A stretch of 64,000 nt of DNA from contig NZ_JAGIYQ010000005.1 of the NCBI RefSeq assembly GCF_017814275.1, positions 1 through 64,000 of the forward strand, read 5' to 3'. The translations under genes and the position numbers were made by a program. The notes under the pieces are model-generated. The model did no database searches. It was not told where the DNA came from and saw only the letters and a program-made list of their open reading frames with translations. The DNA comes from Gottfriedia endophytica (GTDB lineage: Bacteria > Bacillota > Bacilli > Bacillales > Bacillaceae_G). Below, in pieces: positions 9,832-18,504 of this stretch (positions are counted from its first letter, which is position 1; each line of letters opens with the position of its first letter).

Positions 9832-10182
9832 TTACTTAAAATCTTTCCAAGTAAAGTCCATTGAGAGAATGCCAACATGTGATTCACTGCTTGTTTGATC
9901 TAAATTTTTCGTAGCTAATTCTGGTTTTCGAAAACAAACTAATTCTTTGTAATAACCAAACTTACGGCAAATATCAGGTCTAACAGAATGAATTCCACAC
10001 CGATCTTTCTCTAAATCATAAAAAATACATGTACCATAATATCTAGTTTGATTTTCTAAATCTGATCTCATTTTAGATGGCATTGATTTTATTTTCTTTT
10101 TAATTTTCTTTAGTTCCATTTCAGTCACTGGAACTGGACCACAACACAATCCCTTACAGCCCTGGCATGGTAAAGTTTCCAA
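9832..10182 (-). CDS. YkgJ family cysteine-cluster protein
   Basis: A 116-residue cytoplasmic protein with the metal-binding cluster of the YkgJ/Fe-S or zinc-chelating family: CQGCKGLCC near the N-terminus, then CIFYD...CGIH...RPDICR and VCF. The role is not established. I chose the TTG at 10182 because AAGGTGGTGA, an almost perfect anti-16S match, ends 5 bases upstream; the TTG at 10200 would lie before that site. Confidence 0.8.
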   Translation of the reverse strand: METLPCQGCKGLCCGPVPVTEMELKKIKKKIKSMPSKMRSDLENQTRYYGTCIFYDLEKDRCGIHSVRPDICRKFGYYKELVCFRKPELATKNLDQTSSESHVGILSMDFTWKDFK

Positions 10183-10315
10183 AACTATCACCACCTTCAA
10201 TACAAATATTCATTCTACTAGTTTGCTATTATACTTTTCTTTATCTTTTATGGAGCAAGTTTATTCAACCGTTTTTGATGATAAACCAACCATCTCCACT
10301 ATCTTTTTGTCTAGC

Positions 10316-10540
10316 TTAAGAAATATCAGTCAGTCCTATCATTTTATCAGTCATCTCCACCAAAATATCAGTCGTTTCCTGCAATTTATCGGTCATTTTT
10401 TCAAATATATCAGTCACTTGCTCTATTTTATCGGTCATCACATTTTATATGGTCCACTTTTCATATTATATGGGCCGTTTCCTCACTTTTATGGTCCACT
10501 TTCTCAGTTTAATGGGCCATTTTCAAATATGTCCATCCCT
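10316..10540. repeat. 21-bp tandem repeat array with a motif switch
   Basis: On the plus strand TATC(A/G)GTC recurs six times at exactly 21-bp spacing (10324, 10345, 10366, 10387, 10408, 10429). After a 19-bp step the motif changes to (T/A)ATGG(T/G)CC, four times at 21-bp spacing (10448, 10469, 10490, 10511). The spacers between motifs vary. The period equals seven codons. On the minus strand 10438-10316 reads as a 40-codon heptad peptide of MTDKIEQ/VTDIFEK type without a clear ribosome site. I regard it as a repeat, not a gene. Confidence 0.8.
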
Positions 10541-10557
10541 CTTAAAAGGTAAATATG

Positions 10558-11029
10558 TTACTTAAAAATATCATTTAAGTGATGCTGATAAAAACCAATT
10601 GCTTTTTCGAATTTATTTACACCCTCTACTTTTACAACGATTGATAGTAATAACTTCATAGCCTCTTCATATTCTTTTAAATTATATTTCGTCATCGCAA
10701 GAAATGTTTTTAATCCATCGTTTTCTTCAAACTTTACTAGAGCCTCGCTGAAAACAACGTTAGCTTTCTCATATTGTCCTGTACAACGTAAGGAGCTACC
10801 TAACCCAATGTAACAACCTAGTAAACTATCTCCAGATAATCCTAAAGCGATTGCTTTTTCATAATAAACAATTGCATCTGACTCTAAACCATGAATCGTG
10901 AGTCCATGCGCATTGGAAAAATACTTCTGGATTAGTTGAAGTTTCAACTAAATCTAATAGAATCCCCTTCGACTCTTCGTATTTTCCTATTTCCCTGCAA
11001 TCAATAGCATGTTTTTATTTGTTATCCAT
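10558..11029 (-). pseudogene. Tetratricopeptide repeat protein gene with early stop and frameshift
   Basis: The original gene began at the ATG at 11029 with GGGAGG upstream (MDNK). Codon 5 is TAA (11015-11017), where the family has a sense codon followed by KHAID. The frame then continues KYEESKGILLDLVETS...FFQCAWTHDS, and near 10900-10910 a loss of two bases shifts it to the frame encoding LESDAIVYYEKAIALGLSGDSL to the end at 10558. The TPR pattern (YEKAIALG, YEKANVVFSEAL, YEEAMKLLL) is intact. The full family length is about 157 residues. Two independent lesions make it a pseudogene; only an internal start could give a shortened product. Confidence 0.85.
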
Positions 11030-11078
11030 CAACAAGCCTCCCCATCCTATTTTTAAAGGTTATAGTAAAAAAGCAAAC

Positions 11079-11109
11079 AAAAAGTACACATAAAATTTGT
11101 GTACTTTTT
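11079..11109 (-). terminator. Terminator of the ABC exporter operon
   Basis: AAAAAGTACACA (11079-11090) pairs with TGTGTACTTTTT (11098-11109), with a T-rich tail on the minus strand. Confidence 0.8.
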
Positions 11110-11114
11110 ATGTG

Positions 11115-12905
11115 TTAACTGAATGTTTGAATAACATGTTCACCTGTTTCAGCCTCACGTTTAAACAGTCGATTATACACGCCAGTTTCTTCATTAATTA
11201 ATTGTTCATGTGTTCCTTTTTGGACTACTGCCCCATTTTCGATTACAACAATTTCATTAGCTGATAAGACCGTAGATAGTCTATGTGAAATGATGATAAT
11301 TGTTTGATGTGACATTCTCTTTTGGATCGCTTCATTAATTTGAGTCTCAGTTATTGGATCAAGAGCAGAGCTCGCTTCATCTAAAATTAATATTGGCGCA
11401 TTTTTCAAAAGTGCTCTTGCTAGTGATAATCTTTGTTTTTGTCCTCCTGATAGCAAACTACCTCGTTCTCCAACATTCGTGTATAATCCATCTGACAAAG
11501 ATTCCAAGTAATCTAGTAAACCACTATCTTTTATAGCTGCAATTAGCTCATCGTCAGTAGCATTTTCATTCCCAATTCTAAGGTTATCTGCTAAGGTTCC
11601 ATTTCGTAATTGAATATCTTGAGATACAACTGCTATTTGTTGACGCAGCCACCCAGTATCAATTTCTTCAATATTTGTACCATCCACAAAAATTGTTCCT
11701 CTATCAAGATCATAAAAACGAAGCAACAAATCTACAATTGTAGATTTTCCAGATCCACTTGGTCCAACAATTGCCACTGCTTTACCAGCTTCTACTTCAA
11801 AAGATAAATTTTGTAGTACGTTTTCCAATTTTGAAGGATAGCCAAATTGAACGTTTTTAAATGCTATTTTTCCTTTTAGCTCATTTATTTTTATTCCTTC
11901 ATTTGTTTCCGCTTGTGAAGGCTTTTCAGATAGTAATAATTCAGATCGATCTAATGCTGGACCTGTTCTTCTAACAGATAACCAGTTTCTCAGCATTCTT
12001 TGCATTTCATTTGCTGCAATTGTAACAAGGCCGCCCGCTGTCAACATTTTCCCTGTAGTCATACTACCGTTTTGAATTAAGTAGTAACTAATTGAATAAA
12101 CAATTGCTAACGCTACCCCATTGTAGCTTCCAACTACAACAATAGACTTCATTCTTGCTTTCAACTCATTCACAGATTGTTTCACAAAAGATTGACGAAT
12201 TTCAGAAACACTTTCTACTTCAAAATCTGAAACCCCTAGAACTCTAGATAAGTGAATACCAGTCACAGATTCTCTTAATCTTTCTAAATATCGGGAGGCT
12301 TCCTTTCTTGCCTCTGCAGAAGAATTTCGTGTGCTTTCTCCAACTTTATTCGAAGCCCAATAAAAAATAATTCCTAAAACAATACTCGCTAACATTAAAT
12401 ATGGGTGAATCCACAAAAGTACTACGCTATAGATAGCAACGCCTTGTACTGATGCCATAAAGGTTGAGCCTTCCCATGCAAGAAAATTATGCAACGTATC
12501 TGGATCATCTGACACTCTTGCCAGCATTTCACCAGACTGATTTTGATGAAAAAATGAATAAGGTAAAATATGTAGGTGACGGAATAACCTTAGCTTTTGC
12601 CAATTTGTTACTGACTTAGCTACATGATGACAAAAATATTCATCGATAACCATTAAAATTAAGTCAAGAACTGCTGCAAATAGCATTAACCACATTAATC
12701 CCCATAGCAATGTGCTTGAATGATTTGGTACAATCTTATCTACAAACCATCCCATCGCGAGAGTCGGAATGAGTGCACCACACACTTGACTAAGGGCAAT
12801 GACAAAGGAATCTGCAAATACCCATTTACGATGAGGCTTCAAAAAAGCTAAAACTCTTCTGCCATCTCTATTTTTATTTGCCTGTGAAGAAATAGATTGA
12901 CTCAT
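11115..12905 (-). CDS. ABC exporter half-transporter, subunit 2
   Basis: A 596-residue fused membrane/ATPase protein. Six membrane helices occupy about residues 25-300 (type IV exporter fold). The nucleotide-binding domain has Walker A GPSGSGKST (381-389), signature LSGGQ (485-489), Walker B ILILDE (505-510) with the catalytic glutamate, and His541. Its ATG overlaps the stop of the preceding ABC gene by 4 bases, so the two are translationally coupled and very probably form a heterodimer. Both ATP sites look competent, unlike many heterodimers with one degenerate site. Drugs or lipids are likely cargo; the substrate cannot be read. Confidence 0.9.
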   Translation of the reverse strand: MSQSISSQANKNRDGRRVLAFLKPHRKWVFADSFVIALSQVCGALIPTLAMGWFVDKIVPNHSSTLLWGLMWLMLFAAVLDLILMVIDEYFCHHVAKSVTNWQKLRLFRHLHILPYSFFHQNQSGEMLARVSDDPDTLHNFLAWEGSTFMASVQGVAIYSVVLLWIHPYLMLASIVLGIIFYWASNKVGESTRNSSAEARKEASRYLERLRESVTGIHLSRVLGVSDFEVESVSEIRQSFVKQSVNELKARMKSIVVVGSYNGVALAIVYSISYYLIQNGSMTTGKMLTAGGLVTIAANEMQRMLRNWLSVRRTGPALDRSELLLSEKPSQAETNEGIKINELKGKIAFKNVQFGYPSKLENVLQNLSFEVEAGKAVAIVGPSGSGKSTIVDLLLRFYDLDRGTIFVDGTNIEEIDTGWLRQQIAVVSQDIQLRNGTLADNLRIGNENATDDELIAAIKDSGLLDYLESLSDGLYTNVGERGSLLSGGQKQRLSLARALLKNAPILILDEASSALDPITETQINEAIQKRMSHQTIIIISHRLSTVLSANEIVVIENGAVVQKGTHEQLINEETGVYNRLFKREAETGEHVIQTFS

Positions 12906-14641
12906 CCTACTCTCTCCTTTTCTAATTCACTATATTGAGCCATATAAAGTTGATAATATTGCCCTTTTAGAGAAAGTAGTTCCTCATGTGTACCTTCTTC
13001 AGCGATTACTCCTTGATCTAAGAGAACAATTTTATCTGCATCTTTTACAGTAACTAGTCGATGAGCAATCGTAATCGTTGTTCTTCCAGGGATTAATGCT
13101 TCAAGTGACGACTGTACTTTTTCTTCCGTTTCTCCATCTAAAGAAGAGGTTGCTTCATCAAAAATCATAATCGGTGGATGACGAAGAATCGTCCTTGCTA
13201 AGGCAACACGTTGACGTTGTCCTCCGGAAAGCTTTAATCCTCTTTCTCCAACAATCGTTTCAAATTTTCCCGGTAACGAATGAACCCACTCTAGCAATCC
13301 AGCAGCTTCCACTGCATCTACAAGTTCTTTTTCTGAGGCATTTGGATTTGCATACAATAAGTTTTTTCGTAGAGTACTATTTAATAAGAATGTTTCTTGA
13401 GAAACAACTCCTACTTGTCTTCTAAATGAATTACACTCAATTTCTTTTAGATTCTGTCCATCAATTGTGATGAATCCTTCTCTTGGCGGATATAAACCAA
13501 GTAATAATTGGATCAGTGTACTTTTCCCACCACCACTAGTACCAACAATCCCAATATGTTGTCCAGCTTTAATGTTTAGGGATACTCCTTTTAAGACATC
13601 TTCGTTTGTATCAGGATAGCGAAAATACAAATTTGATATTTCAATATCTCCTCTAATATTTTCAATTAAAGGTAAATTCTCTTCTTGCTCACTTGGCAAC
13701 TCAAAATATTCATAAATTCGTTGTAATGCTGGAATTGCTTGTTGGATGGTTAATGCATTTTCAGCTAGTGAACGAATAGGAAGGAACATTGTTGGTATGA
13801 ACCCTAGACAAGCGATAATAGTTCCAATAGAAATGTCACCTCTCCATATTGCAAAACCTCCCAGGAGCATTAATACACCTGGAGCACCATTATTAAAGAC
13901 ATTTCCTAATCTCCAATTAAATTTACCAATTAAAGCAGCTCGAATGGAAAAACTCTTCCAATTTGCTAATTTTGTTTCTTGTTTTCTCATTTCATGATGC
14001 TGAGTTTGAAATGTACGAACTAGACGAACAGATTCAATACTTTCCTGTAAGTGATGATACATATCTGCACTCATTTCACGTTGGATTGCACCCATTTTCC
14101 GGACTTTTTTACTGATCATAAATGAAGGGATTAAATAAATGATAAATACAATTAACATGAGGACAGCTGCCGGCCAATAAAGTGATATAACGGCTACAAA
14201 TGCTGCAATTGCACCGATGATTTGCTGCAAGAATCTTGGAATAACTGTATTATTTAAATTCTGAATCGATTCTACATCATGTGTTAAACGGTACAACATA
14301 TCACCTCTAGGTGTAGTCGTAAAAAATGACATTGGTGTCTTATGTAATTTTTTAAATGCTCTTAATTGCATATCAGAAATGACATCTAGACCAATTTTAA
14401 CTTGAGTAAATTCCTGAATTGATTCAAAAATAACTTTAAAAAGGAAACAAACCATAATCCCAATAATATAAAGCGATAATCGGTTTATATTCCCTTTATC
14501 TAAAATAAGATCAACAATTTTACCTGTTAAAACTGGAGGAATGATTGTAAATACACCCGCGATCCCTGAACAAATAAGTGCAAACAAAAGACCTTTCCAA
14601 TAAGGCTTAAAATGATTAATGGTTTCTTTAAATAATTTCAT
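12902..14641 (-). CDS. ABC exporter half-transporter, subunit 1
   Basis: A 579-residue protein with six membrane helices (about 15-300) and an ATPase domain: Walker A GTSGGGKST (367-375), signature LSGGQ (471-475), Walker B IMIFDE (491-496), His527. AAGGAGG lies 7 bases before the ATG. It is the first gene of the pair. The architecture matches bacterial multidrug-type exporters of the YfiBC/BmrCD class, but I do not assign a particular member. Confidence 0.9.
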   Translation of the reverse strand: MKLFKETINHFKPYWKGLLFALICSGIAGVFTIIPPVLTGKIVDLILDKGNINRLSLYIIGIMVCFLFKVIFESIQEFTQVKIGLDVISDMQLRAFKKLHKTPMSFFTTTPRGDMLYRLTHDVESIQNLNNTVIPRFLQQIIGAIAAFVAVISLYWPAAVLMLIVFIIYLIPSFMISKKVRKMGAIQREMSADMYHHLQESIESVRLVRTFQTQHHEMRKQETKLANWKSFSIRAALIGKFNWRLGNVFNNGAPGVLMLLGGFAIWRGDISIGTIIACLGFIPTMFLPIRSLAENALTIQQAIPALQRIYEYFELPSEQEENLPLIENIRGDIEISNLYFRYPDTNEDVLKGVSLNIKAGQHIGIVGTSGGGKSTLIQLLLGLYPPREGFITIDGQNLKEIECNSFRRQVGVVSQETFLLNSTLRKNLLYANPNASEKELVDAVEAAGLLEWVHSLPGKFETIVGERGLKLSGGQRQRVALARTILRHPPIMIFDEATSSLDGETEEKVQSSLEALIPGRTTITIAHRLVTVKDADKIVLLDQGVIAEEGTHEELLSLKGQYYQLYMAQYSELEKERVG

Positions 14642-14837
14642 CGTGGTCCTCCTTTCGACAGTTTCTATATTTTACCATAAATTCTTAATTTTTTAACTCT
14701 TTTAATTTTTACCTATTTTCGCATTATTGTTATTTTACAATGGAACAAAATCTAAGAAGACAATAATCTTTTTGACAAGAGCCTATTTTTAATTTTTCCC
14801 TATCTATATATTTTTTGAGAGTGATTAATTTTGAGTA

Positions 14838-14846
14838 TGGTATAAT
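14838..14846 (+). promoter_or_regulatory. Extended -10 promoter of the SLC13 permease gene
   Basis: TGGTATAAT, an extended -10 (TG-N-TATAAT), lies 32 bases before the ATG. No good -35 box is seen at the right distance. Confidence 0.5.
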
Positions 14847-14878
14847 ACTGTGTTAGCTTAACAATTCGGAGGAACTAT

Positions 14879-16012
14879 ATGGGAGAATTACTTTATAGAC
14901 TTCAAGAGAAAATCCCACTTTCAAAAATAAATATTTTTAAAAAGGATATTGTTTTTACTTTATCTCTTGTATTAGCTTTGATGAGTTGTATGTTCTATAC
15001 TCCACAACTTCATTTTATAAATTTTAAAGTACTTGTTAGTTTGTTTAATCTAATGATTGTAGTAAAAGCTTTCGAGGAATTAAAATTATTGGATCGGCTA
15101 GCAATTGTTATTCTGAATAAATGTAGTAATAGCCGTAAAGTTTCGATGATGTTAATTTTATTATGCTTTTTTAGTTCTATGTTGGTAACAAATGATGTAG
15201 CACTTATTACTTTTGTCCCTTTGACGCTCATTATTAGTAAAAAAACAAACATTTTAATGCTTGAGACTATAATACTTCAGACAATAGCTGCTAATATCGG
15301 TAGTAGTCTAACACCAATGGGTAATCCACAAAATCTATATATTTATTCCCATTACAAACTTGAACCGATTGAATTTTTTATGACTGTTTTTTTATTATTT
15401 TTCTTTGGGGTTCTATTACTTTTTATTCTTAATCATAGACTTAACAATAAATCATTAGAAATAGAGCTACCAGTTTTAAAAATACACAATCCAAAAAAGT
15501 CTATCATATGGATGATTGTATTTTGTTTTATTACAGCTTCTATACTTGGCGTGTTAAATTATAAGTTGGCATTAATCATTACCTTATTAACTGTTTTTAT
15601 TCTTGATCGAAAACTACTATTTAAAATTGACTATTATTTACTGATTACTTTTATCTGTTTCTTTATTTTTATAGGAAATATTTCCAAGTTAAAAATAATC
15701 AGCCATTATATGATTGATCATTTAAACAGTACGACTTCAGTTTATTTTAACTCGATTTTTTTTAGTCAATTTATAAGTAACGTACCGGCATCAATTCTTT
15801 TATCTAAGTTTACCGCTAATTGGAAACCATTGTTATTAGGTGTTAATTTAGGAGGGCTGGGTACACTTATCGCTTCTCTCGCTAGTGTAATTTCATATAA
15901 ACTATTTATTAAGGAGCATCCACAGGAGAATAAAAAATATTTAATAAAATTTAGCCTATATAATTTTTTTGGATTACTCACATTAACATTTCTAACTTAT
16001 TTAGTATTTTAG
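14879..16012 (+). CDS. SLC13/ArsB-like anion permease
   Basis: A 377-residue integral membrane protein with about ten hydrophobic helices. The family motifs are the two re-entrant loops: NIGSSLTPMGNPQNLYIY in the first half and SQFISNVPASILLS with GVNLGGLGTLIASLASVIS in the second. This is the ion-transporter superfamily that carries dicarboxylates, citrate, arsenite or sodium. The protein is shorter than typical SLC13 members (about 430-500). CGGAGGA precedes the ATG. The cargo is unknown. Confidence 0.8.
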   Translation: MGELLYRLQEKIPLSKINIFKKDIVFTLSLVLALMSCMFYTPQLHFINFKVLVSLFNLMIVVKAFEELKLLDRLAIVILNKCSNSRKVSMMLILLCFFSSMLVTNDVALITFVPLTLIISKKTNILMLETIILQTIAANIGSSLTPMGNPQNLYIYSHYKLEPIEFFMTVFLLFFFGVLLLFILNHRLNNKSLEIELPVLKIHNPKKSIIWMIVFCFITASILGVLNYKLALIITLLTVFILDRKLLFKIDYYLLITFICFFIFIGNISKLKIISHYMIDHLNSTTSVYFNSIFFSQFISNVPASILLSKFTANWKPLLLGVNLGGLGTLIASLASVISYKLFIKEHPQENKKYLIKFSLYNFFGLLTLTFLTYLVF

Positions 16013-16027
16013 TGAATCATATATTAA

Positions 16028-16060
16028 CAAAAGCTACTGATAGATTTCAGTAGCTTTTGT
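16028..16060. terminator. Bidirectional terminator
   Basis: CAAAAGCTACTGA (16028-16040) pairs with TCAGTAGCTTTTG (16047-16059) between convergent genes. Confidence 0.88.
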
Positions 16061-16063
16061 CTT

Positions 16064-16387
16064 TTATTCATACTCAATTAGTCCTGGATGATATTGAAAT
16101 AATGAAAGATCAATTTGTCGTTCTCCACTAAATTCAACCCCTTCACTCTCAAGGGTTAATCTTTGAGTATTAAAACTCTCGTCATCTTGTAATCCAATTT
16201 GACCTTTTGAATTAATCACCCGATGCCATGGAAGGTTATGCTTTTTACTCATTGAGTGCAAAATTCTTACGACTTGCCTTGCACCCCTAGGACTTCCTGC
16301 CAAACTCGCAACTTGACCATAAGTCATTACTTTCCCAGGCGGAATATTTTTAATAACTTTAATCGCTCTTATTGTAAAAGTTTCCAT
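16064..16387 (-). CDS. Alkyltransferase-like protein (MGMT-family, non-catalytic)
   Basis: A 107-residue DNA-binding protein of the O6-alkylguanine-DNA alkyltransferase fold. The methyltransferase active site PCHR is PWHR here, so the acceptor cysteine is replaced by tryptophan. That is the hallmark of alkyltransferase-like (ATL) proteins, which bind O6-alkylguanine and flag it for nucleotide excision repair. The helix-turn-helix region (TYGQVASLAGSPRGARQV) with the arginine finger is intact. I prefer the second of two adjacent ATGs (7 bases after AAAAGGA). It lies 25 bases after a GNAT gene and may share its transcript. Confidence 0.88.
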   Translation of the reverse strand: METFTIRAIKVIKNIPPGKVMTYGQVASLAGSPRGARQVVRILHSMSKKHNLPWHRVINSKGQIGLQDDESFNTQRLTLESEGVEFSGERQIDLSLFQYHPGLIEYE

Positions 16388-16412
16388 CATGTATTCCTTT
16401 TATTTTTAATCC

Positions 16413-16955
16413 TTAATTTCGATCTTTTCGTAATAGACTATAATTCACTAAATCACAGTATTTCCCATGAAGGAGCTGCGCTTCTCTAGTTATCCCCTCT
16501 TCAACAAAACCTATTCGAATTGGAATGCCTCTACTTTTCGTATTCTCATCAACGGCTCTAATCATTATTCGGTTTAACTCAAGTTCTTCAAAACAGTAAT
16601 CTGTTAATTTTTCAACCGTCTTTGTCATTATTCCTTTTCCTTGGAACTTTTCACCTAGCCAGTATCCCATTTCAGTTGTTTTATTGTTCCAATCTATGTA
16701 ATGAAGCCCAATCATTCCAGCTAGCTCATCATTAACAAAAATTGCAGCTTCAAACCCATTATTATTTGCAAATTTTTGTAACCAAGTAGGAATTATCTCT
16801 TTCTTGTAAACGTCAACTGTTGGCAAATTAACTGCCCAAATTAACCACTGCTTAATCTGTTCTTGATTTTCTTTTAAAGCTGATACTAATATTTCAGCGT
16901 CTTTCGGAAGCATTAATTTAAGATAAATAGAATCATTAATTGGTAATCTAAACAT
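16413..16955 (-). CDS. GNAT acetyltransferase, RimL/YdaF-like
   Basis: A 180-residue acetyltransferase with the ribosomal-protein-serine acetyltransferase pattern: INDSIYLKLMLPKDAEIL at the N-terminus, acetyl-CoA loop GEKFQGKGIMTKTVEKL, and LNRIMIRAVDENTKSRGIPIRIGFVEEGI. Homologues in Bacillus include YdaF. The substrate is not known. GAGGAG lies just upstream of the ATG. A degraded copy of the start of this gene survives at 18320-18368. Confidence 0.85.
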   Translation of the reverse strand: MFRLPINDSIYLKLMLPKDAEILVSALKENQEQIKQWLIWAVNLPTVDVYKKEIIPTWLQKFANNNGFEAAIFVNDELAGMIGLHYIDWNNKTTEMGYWLGEKFQGKGIMTKTVEKLTDYCFEELELNRIMIRAVDENTKSRGIPIRIGFVEEGITREAQLLHGKYCDLVNYSLLRKDRN

Positions 16956-17057
16956 TTCCTATTTCTCCTCTCTATATTTAACTTTTAACTAGCTCATAAT
17001 ATATTGAATATTTAAATTATATTGCAAACTAATAAGAAAGGATACTTTTTTAGAATA

Positions 17058-17082
17058 CAAAAAACCGCCATTTGAAGGCGGT
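17058..17082 (-). terminator. Terminator of rluF
   Basis: ACCGCC (17064-17069) pairs with GGCGGT (17077-17082); the minus strand continues TTTTTTG. Confidence 0.75.
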
Positions 17083-17133
17083 ATACAGATAAGACTTCAA
17101 TTATTCAATGAAGAAATGGACTTTTATTCTATT

Positions 17134-17850
17134 TTACCATTCATTTGGTTCATAGTTTAAGTCTCTGAATAATTGAGTTTTTTCTTTCTTTGTTAAGTCT
17201 CTCCACTGACCAACAGGTAAGTTGTTCAAATGAATGTTCATGATTCGTGTACGTTGAAGTCTAAAAACTTCGTATCCTAATGCTTCACACATGCGACGAA
17301 TTTGACGATTTAGTCCTTGTGTTAAAATGATTTGAAAATCATATTTTGAAAGTTGTTTTACTTCACAAGGTAGAGTTTTTGTACCTAAAATTTTGACTCC
17401 TTCAGACATTTTTTTTAGGAATTCAGGCGTGATCGGCTTATCTACTGAAACAATGTATTCTTTTTCATGTTTATTTTCTGCACGTAAAATTTCGTTTACA
17501 ATATCTCCATCGTTTGTAAGAAGAATTAAGCCGTCGGAATCTTTATCAAGTCGTCCAATATTAAAAATTCTTAAAGGATGATTTACTAAATCAATAATAT
17601 TCCCCTTAACATTCTTTTCAGTTGTACTTGTTACACCAATTGGTTTATTCAATGCAATATAAACATTATTTCGAGCTAGTCGAATATGCTCACCATTTAC
17701 GATCACTTCGTCACCAGGCTCAACTGTATCACCAATTTTAGCAACTTTTCCGTTTAATTTAACTCTACCTTCACTGATTAATTTATCTGCTCCACGTCTA
17801 GATGCTTTTCCTGATTCACTAATAAATTTATTTAAACGAATGTTAAACAA
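17134..17850 (-). CDS. rluF: 23S rRNA pseudouridine synthase RluF-type
   Basis: Isomerises a uridine in 23S rRNA. An S4 RNA-binding domain (about 4-50, [15 protein letters not shown] and [14 protein letters not shown]) is followed by the RsuA/RluB-type catalytic domain with [10 protein letters not shown]; Asp102 of GRLD is the catalytic residue. LNRQIRRM and the ending RDLNYEP fit RluF. The start is uncertain. A TTG at 17850 directly abuts AAGGAG (17851-17856) with no spacer, whereas ATT at 17841 is 9 bases away and yields IRLNKFISE, where RluF proteins normally begin. ATT may be the true start. Confidence 0.85.
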   Translation of the reverse strand: MFNIRLNKFISESGKASRRGADKLISEGRVKLNGKVAKIGDTVEPGDEVIVNGEHIRLARNNVYIALNKPIGVTSTTEKNVKGNIIDLVNHPLRIFNIGRLDKDSDGLILLTNDGDIVNEILRAENKHEKEYIVSVDKPITPEFLKKMSEGVKILGTKTLPCEVKQLSKYDFQIILTQGLNRQIRRMCEALGYEVFRLQRTRIMNIHLNNLPVGQWRDLTKKEKTQLFRDLNYEPNEW

Positions 17851-17961
17851 CTCCTTATATTCAAAAATTATATGTTTAGAATAACATAAATCACTTTTTA
17901 AAGAGATTATAACTTGAAGATCAAATAAAAATTTGTTTAAGAAGATAGTAATAGAAAGAAA

Positions 17962-18174
17962 TACGACTGTCTAATTTTTTTAGAATGCGTTAGTTTATTA
18001 CAACTCCAGGTTGCTCGCTTTCCGTGGGGCGTGAGCTGAGCCTCCTCGTCGCATACGCTCCTGCGGGGTCTCAGCCTTCCCGCTATTCCCACAGGAGTCT
18101 CGCACCTTCCGTTGTAATCAACTTTTGTCTTTAAAGTTACAAATCTCAAAAACAACAATCTTTTAAAGTATAAC
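17962..18174 (+). repeat. GC-rich long-hairpin repeat, copy A
   Basis: Copy of a ~220-bp element also found at 52617, 60060 and 63035. The core (18001-18115) contains GGGGCGTGAGCTGAGCC, CGGGGTCTCAGCC and CCCACAGGAGTC. In this copy ATTACAAC (17998-18005) pairs perfectly with GTTGTAAT (18111-18118) at the base of the outer stem. The terminal GGCTGTTTTCG and AGAGCC blocks are decayed. The GC content is far above the surroundings. Confidence 0.8.
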
Positions 18175-18249
18175 CGTTTAAATTAATTTTTATAATAACA
18201 CAAAGTTTACTCAAAACTAGCATTTAAAAATAGAAACTATTAAAAAATG

Positions 18250-18370
18250 CCAATGACTTTTGTTGCTATTCATACATAGTTAATTCTAGATGATATTGAA
18301 AGATGTTGAGGTTAAATTAGATTCATTGATTGGTAATCTATACATCTGTATTCCCCCTCTTTATATAAGC
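18250..18370 (-). pseudogene. Relic of a duplicated ATL-GNAT gene pair
   Basis: The first part (ATTCATAC..TAGATGATATTGAAA, about 18255-18305) matches the 3' end of the ATL gene at 16064-16100. The second part (TCATTGATTGGTAATCTA..ACAT..CCTCTTTATAT, about 18320-18365) matches the 5' end and leader of the GNAT gene at 16930-16980. Order and orientation are the same as in the intact locus, so the roughly 0.8 kb between them has been lost. The 17851-18504 gap otherwise holds only repeat copy A. Confidence 0.7.
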
Positions 18371-18504
18371 TTACCTAAAAAAAATAGTACTTATTAAATT
18401 TCGAATATTTGAATATTATTATAAATTTATTAATTAAATAAAAAGGGATTCTACGGATTTAAAAAGAATGTATTTGAAAAATAAATTTGAGGAAGGTGAA
18501 GGAA

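Noticed and set aside
10316-10540. CRISPR array
   Set aside because: Units are only 21 bp with no 28-37-bp repeat plus unique spacer, and no cas gene is near.
10223-10552. A plus-strand open frame of 109 codons over the 21-bp array
   Set aside because: It owes its length to the period of seven codons, has no ribosome site, and the composition (Phe/His/Ile/Pro runs) follows the repeat, not a protein family.
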